DNA of 23,857 nucleotides, from contig DNGE01000173.1 of assembly GCA_003486705.1 (NCBI GenBank), forward strand, positions 45,542-69,398. Direction: 5' to 3'. Of this stretch, positions 16,726 to 22,320 are shown piece after piece. The notes under the pieces are model-generated. The model searched no databases. It saw only the letters and a program-made list of their open reading frames with translations, and was not told where the DNA came from. The stretch comes from Bacillota bacterium (GTDB lineage Bacteria; Bacillota_I; Bacilli_A; MOL361; Turicibacteraceae). The position numbers and the translations under genes were made by a program. Each line of letters opens with the position of its first letter. Position 1 is the stretch's first letter.

Positions 16726-16774
16726 GTCCCCCTCATGTTACGCTAATACTAGTGAAATAGGAGGGGGTCTTTTT
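16726..16774 (+). promoter_or_regulatory. Hairpin covering the ribosome binding site of the Cse60-like gene
   Basis: CCCCCTC (16728-16734) is an exact complement of GAGGGGG (16761-16767), which is the ribosome binding site of the gene at 16775. Inside the loop TTAC can pair with GTGA. The right arm is followed by TCTTTTT, so the structure also looks like an intrinsic terminator placed right before the start codon. The 9-mer CCCCCTCAT at 16728-16736 is the same as at 1184-1192 before the vWA gene. Confidence 0.5.
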
Positions 16775-16963
16775 ATGAGTTTACAAATAAAATGTTTTGA
16801 TGAGGATACAGAAGTAGCGCTTGAAGAAAAAGTAAATGAATTTTTAAAAACTTTAACTGCCGATAAAGTAGTAGATATTAAATTTGCAGTTTCTCATTTT
16901 GAAGATCACGAAGATCGAGATCAAGTCTTTAGTTTTTGTGCAATGGTTATATATAAAGGATAA
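16775..16963 (+). CDS. Cse60-like small protein
   Basis: The protein has 62 residues: MSLQIKCFDEDTEVALEEKV at the N-terminus, then NEFLKTL, KVVDIKFAVSHFEDHE and a hydrophobic end FCAMVIYKG. Length and pattern resemble the Cse60 family, small proteins of sporulating Bacilli, where Bacillus subtilis cse60 was described as controlled by the mother-cell sigma factor E. The assignment is from memory of the family pattern, not from a search. It is acidic and cytosolic, with no membrane segment. The frame is open from 16724, but the GAGGGGG site at 16761-16767 fixes ATG 16775. It sits between the two YitT genes and has its own terminator. Its ribosome binding site can be buried in a hairpin. Confidence 0.65.
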   Translation: MSLQIKCFDEDTEVALEEKVNEFLKTLTADKVVDIKFAVSHFEDHEDRDQVFSFCAMVIYKG

Positions 16964-16989
16964 AAACAGGTTAAAATCCTGTTTTTTTT
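16963..16989 (+). terminator. Intrinsic terminator of the Cse60-like gene
   Basis: AAAACAGG (16963-16970), loop TTAAAAT and CCTGTTTT (16978-16985) with further T to 16989. It starts within the stop codon. Confidence 0.85.
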
Positions 16990-17094
16990 AATTGATGTGA
17001 TGACATGATTTATAATGGTAGCGCATTAAAAAAAAGGTCAAAAAATGGCCACAAAAATAACCATAAAATAACATAAATATCTAATTTTAAACGA

Positions 17095-17123
17095 TTTAAA
17101 CTTAAGTGAAATCATGTTATAAT
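17095..17123 (+). promoter_or_regulatory. Promoter of YitT copy 2
   Basis: TTTAAA (17095-17100), 17 bases and a perfect TATAAT (17118-17123) preceded by TGT make an extended -10 promoter 75 bases upstream of the start. Confidence 0.6.
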
Positions 17124-17198
17124 GACTCAGGAATTTAATAGGATGTCCCTTCTTATAAAAACTAAGTGAGGATGAAGGTTGACTTTGGAGGAAGTTTT

Positions 17199-18080
17199 AT
17201 GGGTTTTATAAAGCAAGAACGATTTAGAAAAGAGATTAAAAGTTTATTTATGATTGTAATAGGAGTACTATTATTTGCATTCGGAGTCAACTGTTTTATT
17301 AATCCATCAGGGTTATATACAGGCGGGGTAACAGGTATCTCACAGATCATTATGCGTTATGTTGAAACGAACTTTGGCGTAAAGTTAAATCTAGGGATGT
17401 TAATCTGGTCAATGAATATCCCTTTATTAATCATTTCGTATAAAGTAAATGGTAAGAGATTCACATTACATACGCTTTATACCATTACCGTATTAAATAT
17501 TGCATTAAATATTGTCCCACAACTTCAATTTTCGGATGATTTATTATTAAATGCTGTATTCGGTGGTGTATTCTTTGCAATGGGAATTGGATTGGTTTTA
17601 AGATACGGAGGGTCGACGGGTGGTTTAGATATTTTATCTCAATACATGTCGACAAAAAAGCACGGGTCATTTGGTCAATATTCATTTTATCTAAATGCAG
17701 TCATTGTAGGTGTTGCCGGATTCTTTGATGGTTGGGAAATATCGTTATATACGATTCTTTTAATCTTTGTACAAACACAGTTTATCGATAAAATCCATAC
17801 GCCGCATAAAAATTACACGATTTTCATTGTAACAACAAAACGAAATGAAGTAACGACGAAATTACAAGCCCAATTAAAACGAGGAATGACAGTCATTAAT
17901 GCAGAAGGTGCGTATACACATACAAATAAAAGTTTATTAATGATGGTAGTTTCAAGTTATGAATTATATATGGCATTAGAAAATATTAGAGAAATAGATC
18001 CAAATTCATTCACAAATGTTATTCAAAGTGATCGTATTCAAGGTAACTTTGTACGTAAAGTTATGGATAAGGGACAATAG
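17199..18080 (+). CDS. YitT-family membrane protein with C-terminal DUF2179 domain, copy 2
   Basis: The protein has 293 residues, same domain order as the copy at 15817: membrane helices with NCFINPSGLYTGGVTGISQI, NAVFGGVFFAMGIG and RYGGSTGGLDILSQY, then DUF2179 with RGMTVINAEGAYT and FTNVIQSDRIQGNF. The two copies share the landmark segments GLYTGGVTGI, FSDD, LNAVFGG or LNGVFGG, DKIHT and HK almost unchanged, but differ much in between, so the duplication is not recent. Function is presumed membrane transport with a cytosolic regulatory domain; substrate unknown. The frame opens at GTG 17166, but GGAGGAAG points to ATG 17199. It has its own promoter and terminator, unlike copy 1, so the two may be controlled separately. 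Confidence 0.9.
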   Translation: MGFIKQERFRKEIKSLFMIVIGVLLFAFGVNCFINPSGLYTGGVTGISQIIMRYVETNFGVKLNLGMLIWSMNIPLLIISYKVNGKRFTLHTLYTITVLNIALNIVPQLQFSDDLLLNAVFGGVFFAMGIGLVLRYGGSTGGLDILSQYMSTKKHGSFGQYSFYLNAVIVGVAGFFDGWEISLYTILLIFVQTQFIDKIHTPHKNYTIFIVTTKRNEVTTKLQAQLKRGMTVINAEGAYTHTNKSLLMMVVSSYELYMALENIREIDPNSFTNVIQSDRIQGNFVRKVMDKGQ

Positions 18081-18093
18081 TCTCATTAAAAAT

Positions 18094-18125
18094 AAAAAGT
18101 GTCTCATAATAGACACTTTTTATTT
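18094..18125 (+). terminator. Intrinsic terminator of YitT copy 2
   Basis: AAAAAGTGTCT (18094-18104), loop CATAAT and AGACACTTTTT (18111-18121) form a perfect 11-bp stem with a T-rich tail. Confidence 0.9.
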
Positions 18126-18206
18126 TTCCACTAAAGACGATAACGTTTTCTTTTAGGGGTGAGGTGTGGTAAAGTAACGTGTAACCGATTGTTAAGGGGG
18201 CAACAT

Positions 18207-18837
18207 ATGGCTGAGAGAAAAATTGATTATATGGGAATGGCAAGAGATCAAAAGAAAACCTATATAAAGGATTATTGTTGATATCATATAATAATTGGAT
18301 GTGGTTTATGCGTTTGTCTTTTCTATTTTGGCTATTAATTCATTAATAAGCCGAATATTATTTTTAATATGGCAATCTTGGGAACATCAAACTTAGAAAT
18401 TCAAGAGTTGTTGGAGTTACAAAATGAATGAGAACCTGTTATAACCGAGTAATCAAAGGAAAAGGATCAACTAAGTGTGAGGATTTATCCTTTTGAAGAA
18501 AGCAAAGTAGATGTGTTAAATTATTAATATCGAGAGAAACTTATTGTTCAACTAATAGCCGGCGATATAGATTTACTCTACCTAGATGAGTCACAGTTAA
18601 ATTGGCTATTAGAGCAAAAATTAGTTTATAATCTGAATGAACTAATAAAGTTGAGTAAGTTTGATTCTAAACAATATATATTAGATTCAGATACTGAAAA
18701 TATTATTGGAATTAAATTAAAGAAATCAAATGATAATTTTTTTTATGGCGTGTGAAAATCATGACATAATATTGGCTATTCCAAGCACCTCATCTCGGTT
18801 AGCAGAATCACTTAAAGTGATTAACTGGTTAAATTAA
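18207..18837 (+). pseudogene. Decayed gene for a membrane-anchored extracellular protein, possibly solute-binding-like
   Basis: An ATG at 18207 with AAGGGGG upstream opens a frame that reads sensibly through five in-frame stops: TGA 18279, TAA 18336, TGA 18429, TAA 18450 and TAA 18525. The same frame continues to a run of eight T at 18737-18744. Removing one T restores a reading frame (NFFMACENHDIILAIPSTSS) to the TAA at 18835-18837, about 210 codons in all. The parts are a charged N-terminus (MAERKIDYMGMARDQKKTYI), a hydrophobic segment just after the first stop, then an outer domain with MAILGTSNLEIQELLELQNE, KDQLSVRIYPFEESKVDVLN and IVQLIAGDIDLLYLDESQLN. The phrase QLIAGDIDLLYLD recalls extracellular solute-binding proteins, but the family is not certain. 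A mix of TGA and TAA stops plus a frameshift argues for true decay, not recoding. Conserved sense between stops suggests the loss is fairly recent. Confidence 0.8.
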
Positions 18838-19120
18838 TATCAAGTTAAAAAAGAAAATAAATGTCTAATTTGAAGTGAAAAAATATATTTTATCGATAAA
18901 AGGGTTTACAAAACTGTGATTTTCATTTATTCTAGAATATATTGTCAGGTTATAGAATAGAACACGACATATTTTATATTATATTAAAGCTAAAATAAGA
19001 AGAAATGAGAAAAGCATCAAAAATATTAATGTATTTGTTGGTAAGATGCACAAAAAAATTGTAATAGTATAAAAATAATTCTTCAAAATCAGCTTATGTA
19101 TTTGGTACATGTAACATAAA
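18838..19120. other. AT-rich intergenic region upstream of the PTS gene
   Basis: No coding frame with a ribosome binding site is seen. Landmarks: a perfect 14-base palindrome TTTTATCGATAAAA (18888-18901) 50 bases after the pseudogene, TTTACA-17-TATTCT (18905-18933) as a weak promoter-like pair, the palindrome TTCTAGAA near 18930, and TTATGT (19094-19099) mirrored by ACATAA (19114-19119) around TACATGTA (19106-19113) just before the cre site. The last could be an operator for a PTS regulator. Confidence 0.45.
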
Positions 19121-19136
19121 ATGAAACCGGTTACTA
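19121..19136 (+). promoter_or_regulatory. Catabolite-responsive element (cre)
   Basis: ATGAAACCGGTTACTA fits every fixed position of the CcpA consensus WTGNAANCGNWNNCWW. It ends 21 bases before the -35 box of the PTS gene. In Firmicutes, CcpA bound upstream of a promoter often activates, whereas sites within or downstream of it repress, so carbon-source activation is possible here. Confidence 0.75.
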
Positions 19137-19157
19137 CAAAAAATAAAGCGTTGTCTG

Positions 19158-19187
19158 TTGAAAGTTACCAATAAGATGATGTATAAT
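19158..19187 (+). promoter_or_regulatory. Sigma-A promoter of the PTS gene
   Basis: TTGAAA (19158-19163), 18 bases and a perfect TATAAT (19182-19187). Transcription would start near 19194 and leave a leader of about 70 bases. I see no clear antiterminator hairpin pair in that leader. Confidence 0.75.
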
Positions 19188-19262
19188 ACCCTTGTTTTGA
19201 AGAGTATTTCACAAAATTAAACGATTTAATAGGGTCGCGTTTAAAAAAAGGAGGCAAATCGT

Positions 19263-20942
19263 ATGTTCAAGTATTTACAACGTATTGGTAAAGCATTAAT
19301 GTTACCAATTGCAGCATTACCGATTGCAGGTATTTTATTAGGTATTGGGGGAGCGTTTTTAGGAATTGCAGGAATGACAGATGCACCAGCTATTTATCAA
19401 TCAATTGCTGATGTAATTAATAATTCTGTAGTCTTAACAGCAATCTTAACAGTTATGAACAATATGGGAAATATTGTTTTTGGTAACTTGCCATTATTAT
19501 TCGCAGTAGGGGTTGCTGCAGGTCTTGCTAAAAAAGATAAAGCAACAGCTGCATTAGCTGCCATTTTCGGATTCTTAATCATGAATACGGTTATTTCAAC
19601 ATTATTAGGATTAGGATTAACTCAATTAGGTGTATTAACAGCTGATAATGTAGGAGAATATGGAACTTATGTAACAACTAACATGGGAATCTTCACATTA
19701 AATATGTCTGTATTTGGTGGGATTATCACTGGTATGGTTACGTCGGCGTTACATAACCGTTTCTTCAATATTCAGTTCAATCCAGTCTTCTCATTCTTCG
19801 CTGGATCTCGTTTCGTTCCTATCGTAACTGCATTAGGAATGGCTGTTGTCGGAGCTGCATTAGCATTCATCTGGCCAGTTGTTCAAGGTGGTATTGCTCA
19901 ATTAGCGGTTGTTGTTTCTGAATCAGGAGCTATCGGAACATTCTTATATGGATTTATTGAGCGTGCGTTAGTACCATTCGGTTTACACCACGTATTCTAC
20001 ACACCATTCTGGTATAGTTCTTTCGTAGAAGCACATTTATTAGTTAATGGTGCAGAACAAATTGTTTACGGTGCTAATACTGCTTACTTCATCCAATTAG
20101 GTTCTATGGGAGATTTAGTTGGTGCTTCAACTGAAACAATGGCTCAAGTCGTTAACGGTACAACACGTTATATGTCAGGTAAATTCCCATTCATGATGTT
20201 CGGATTAGGTGGGGCTGCATTAGCAATGTACCATACAGCTAAACCTGAAAGAAGAAAAGTTGTTGGTGGTTTATTAGCAGCAGCTGCTTTCACAGCAATG
20301 TTAACAGGGATTACTGAACCAATCGAGTTCACATTCTTATTCGTAGCACCATTATTATTCGTAGTACATGCTGTATTTGCCGGATTATCATTCATGATCA
20401 TGTCATTATTAAATGTATTTATTGGTATGACATTCTCAGGTGGTTTAATTGACTTCGCATTATTCGGATTATTACCTGCAGGTGCTGGTGTTAATACTGG
20501 ATGGTACTGGGTAATTATCGTTGGTATTGTTTACTTTATTGTTTACTACTTCTTATTCAAGTTCTTAATTAAGAAGTTTAACTTAAAAACACCTGGTCGT
20601 GAAGATGAAGGTGAAGAAACAAAGTTATTCTCTAAAAAAGATTTCCAAGAAAAAACTGGACAATCAACTGGAGAAAAAGCGTCTGCTGGTGCTCAAGATG
20701 AGTGGCAAATGAAAGCACCTCTTGTATTAGAAGCATTAGGTGGAGAAGAAAATATTGAAAATATTGATGCATGTATTACACGTTTACGTGTTGAAGTAAA
20801 AGATTCAAGCAAAGTTAATAAAGACAAATTAAAAGAATTAGGTGCTGCTGGAGTTATGGATGTAAAAGGTGGAATCCAAGCTATCTACGGTGGAAACTCT
20901 AATACACTTAAAAATCATATTAATGAAATTATCGGAGAATAA
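19263..20942 (+). CDS. ptsG: Glucose-type PTS permease, EIICB
   Basis: The protein has 559 residues. The EIIC part (about 1-440) begins FKYLQRIGKALMLPIAALPI and has about ten membrane helices. It has FGLHHVFYTPFWYS, as in Bacillus PtsG, SGKFPFMMFGLGGAALAMYH, and the sugar-site motif GITEPIEF (Glu352, Glu355). The EIIB domain (about 480-559) carries the phosphorylated cysteine in IDACITRLRVEV (Cys504) and ends GGIQAIYGG. It imports and phosphorylates a hexose, most likely glucose; N-acetylglucosamine or another glucoside cannot be excluded from motifs alone. No EIIA domain is fused, whereas Bacillus PtsG has one, so EIIA must come from another protein. The ATG has GGAGG nine bases upstream. 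A cre site and strong promoter precede it, a terminator follows, and codons are of the highly expressed kind. Confidence 0.9.
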   Translation: MFKYLQRIGKALMLPIAALPIAGILLGIGGAFLGIAGMTDAPAIYQSIADVINNSVVLTAILTVMNNMGNIVFGNLPLLFAVGVAAGLAKKDKATAALAAIFGFLIMNTVISTLLGLGLTQLGVLTADNVGEYGTYVTTNMGIFTLNMSVFGGIITGMVTSALHNRFFNIQFNPVFSFFAGSRFVPIVTALGMAVVGAALAFIWPVVQGGIAQLAVVVSESGAIGTFLYGFIERALVPFGLHHVFYTPFWYSSFVEAHLLVNGAEQIVYGANTAYFIQLGSMGDLVGASTETMAQVVNGTTRYMSGKFPFMMFGLGGAALAMYHTAKPERRKVVGGLLAAAAFTAMLTGITEPIEFTFLFVAPLLFVVHAVFAGLSFMIMSLLNVFIGMTFSGGLIDFALFGLLPAGAGVNTGWYWVIIVGIVYFIVYYFLFKFLIKKFNLKTPGREDEGEETKLFSKKDFQEKTGQSTGEKASAGAQDEWQMKAPLVLEALGGEENIENIDACITRLRVEVKDSSKVNKDKLKELGAAGVMDVKGGIQAIYGGNSNTLKNHINEIIGE

Positions 20943-20950
20943 TTTCTCCT

Positions 20951-20980
20951 AAAACACACTCAAAATGAGTGTGTTTTTTT
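20951..20980 (+). terminator. Intrinsic terminator of the PTS gene
   Basis: AAAACACACTCA (20951-20962), loop AAA and TGAGTGTGTTTT (20966-20977) plus more T: a perfect 12-bp stem. Confidence 0.92.
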
Positions 20981-20985
20981 CTATT

Positions 20986-21242
20986 CCATTAATCACTTCA
21001 AGATCCAAAATATAAGTACTGTTACAAATAGTGAGCACTACAATAACCGTAAATAAGACTGAATAATAAGAATGATTGAAAGTTTATGCGAGACAATCAT
21101 AAAGGAATGGAGTAATAAGTATTAAATAAAGTCAATAGATAGCAAAATAGCTTCTCAAATCCTATTAATTGGTTAAATTAAAAGACTAAATCAGCTTCTA
21201 ACTCGAGGTTTTTAAAAATTTATGATAGTAGCCGATTCATTA
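20986..21242. other. Intergenic DNA, nothing recognised
   Basis: About 260 AT-rich bases between the PTS terminator and the terminator of the minus-strand small gene. All frames are short and broken, no ribosome binding site is near an open frame, and no strong hairpin or repeat was found. Confidence 0.6.
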
Positions 21243-21243
21243 A

Positions 21244-21287
21244 GAAAAAAAGTAGTTTATTTGAAATTTATATCAAATAAACTACTT
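21244..21287 (-). terminator. Strong intrinsic terminator of the 57-residue gene
   Basis: AAGTAGTTTATTTGA (21250-21264) and TCAAATAAACTACTT (21273-21287) form a perfect 15-bp stem around AATTTATA. On the minus strand it is followed by a T run (plus-strand A run 21245-21251). It lies 7 bases after the small gene's stop. Confidence 0.85.
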
Positions 21288-21294
21288 ATAGATT

Positions 21295-21468
21295 TTAATC
21301 TTTATGATTGTTTTCGTTCAGTTCTTTATCGATGGCTAATCCAATAATTGTGAATAGGAGCGAAAAAGAGAAACTGATGGGTTCAAAAGTTGGAATAAAT
21401 AATAAGAAGATAAAAATACAGATCATAGCCGATAAGAATAAGCAATCGCGAATAACTTGTAGTTTCAT
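21295..21468 (-). CDS. Small two-helix membrane protein, 57 residues
   Basis: The protein reads MKLQVIRDCLFLSAMICIFI, then FLLFIPTFEPISFSFSLLFT, then IIGLAIDKELNENNHKD. A short basic N-terminus is followed by a hydrophobic helix (about 9-26), a short turn with Pro and Glu, and a second helix (about 31-46). The tail is charged, giving a hairpin in the membrane. I do not recognise a family. The gene is well supported despite its size: AAGGAGGGAG stands at the right distance before the ATG at 21468, and a 15-bp terminator stands just after the stop. The open frame extends upstream to 21519 but that part has no ribosome binding site. On the minus strand a perfect TTGACA (21540-21535) lies upstream, without a convincing -10. 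Confidence 0.7.
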   Translation of the reverse strand: MKLQVIRDCLFLSAMICIFIFLLFIPTFEPISFSFSLLFTIIGLAIDKELNENNHKD

Positions 21469-21758
21469 GGCAAACTCCCTCCTTAAGTGAAGATAATGGC
21501 TTATGATATACATATTCATCTAGAAGGCAATTGGTGTCAAAAATAAAGGATAAAAATCATAACATAGCAAAAGTAGTCGATACGATATTATAAAAAAGTT
21601 TCTTATGATTAAAAATTTACTTCAAATAAAACGATGGTAACAATTTACTAACTTTGTTTTAGAGGATTCATGAATACTGACTGTTAATTCTATATGAGTC
21701 GGTCATACTAATATTTGTAAGGCATCATGACTTTAAAATGAGAAAGGATGTTGTTTGC
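21469..21758. other. Intergenic region between the 57-residue gene and the lipoprotein gene
   Basis: Divergent AT-rich spacer of 290 bases. It holds the minus-strand TTGACA noted above and a weak plus-strand CATACT (21704-21709) that could be the lipoprotein gene's -10. No other gene or strong structure was seen. Confidence 0.45.
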
Positions 21759-22169
21759 ATGTTGTTCAAACGTAGTGGCATGCTCATACTAGTATTTATA
21801 TTAATCGTTACAGGCTGTGTAAAACATACTGAAAAGAGCTATGGAGCGAGTACGGATGAGTGGCAATTTATTTATGAAACGTATGTTGAAGAAAAAGAGG
21901 CAAAATATATTATTCATGAAAAAATGGTTGCGAGATACATTGGATCTGAAGCGTCCTTACCGAATGAAGCATTAAATATAGTGTTTAAATCAAACTATAC
22001 GGAAATGTGGTTTTCAGACGACATTAACTTAACTGAAACCGATCAAAGGGTATTTGAATTAAGTGGATCCATTACGATTTCATCATTACCCGAAGTTCCT
22101 TATATCAATGCTAATATTGTGACGGGGTCCTCAGTTGAAACCATCCGTCTTTTAGAACTTGAAAATTAA
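21759..22169 (+). CDS. Small uncharacterised lipoprotein
   Basis: The protein has 136 residues. MLFKRSG is followed by a hydrophobic core and the lipobox LIVTGC (Cys20), so it should be processed by signal peptidase II and held on the outer face of the membrane. The mature part is about 116 residues with predicted strands (EWQFIYETYVEEKEAKYIIH, MWFSDDINLTETD, FELSGSITISS) and looks like a small beta-rich domain. I recognise no family. The frame also has an ATG at 21738, but that one lacks a ribosome binding site. GAAAGGATG at 21743-21750 serves ATG 21759, from which the signal peptide is normal. No obvious terminator follows. Neighbours give no functional hint. Confidence 0.75.
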   Translation: MLFKRSGMLILVFILIVTGCVKHTEKSYGASTDEWQFIYETYVEEKEAKYIIHEKMVARYIGSEASLPNEALNIVFKSNYTEMWFSDDINLTETDQRVFELSGSITISSLPEVPYINANIVTGSSVETIRLLELEN

Positions 22170-22288
22170 TAATAAATTAACCCTAAAGATAGGAAAAATG
22201 CCGTACTGATACTAAAAACATAAGCCTGATATAAGTTGCAAGCCCCCCACGGATAAATGACGAAAAAAAATCATGTCTTGTCATGGTT

Positions 22289-22303
22289 ACTCATATAATG
22301 AGT
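22289..22303 (+). promoter_or_regulatory. -10 box inside an inverted repeat, upstream of the DUF2325 gene
   Basis: ACTCAT-ATA-ATGAGT is a perfect 6-bp inverted repeat that contains TATAAT (22294-22299), 22 bases before the start codon. The -35 region (TCATGT) is weak. A repressor bound to this palindrome would block the -10. Confidence 0.45.
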
Positions 22304-22320
22304 GTAGTAGGAGGGGAGAC

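Noticed and set aside
18061..18243. 60-codon minus-strand open frame
   Set aside because: It runs through the YitT terminator and the start of the pseudogene and has no ribosome binding site.
18207..18837. Stop-codon readthrough or an altered genetic code as an explanation for the interrupted frame
   Set aside because: Both TGA and TAA interrupt it, there is also a frameshift, and all other genes in the window read normally with standard stops.
18888..18901. 14-base palindrome TTTTATCGATAAAA as a terminator or recombination site
   Set aside because: It has no loop or T tail and occurs once; in AT-rich DNA it may be chance, so it is only mentioned within the intergenic entry.
21308..21490. 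Plus-strand open frame of 60 codons
   Set aside because: It is antisense to the 57-residue membrane protein gene, which has far better start and end signals.
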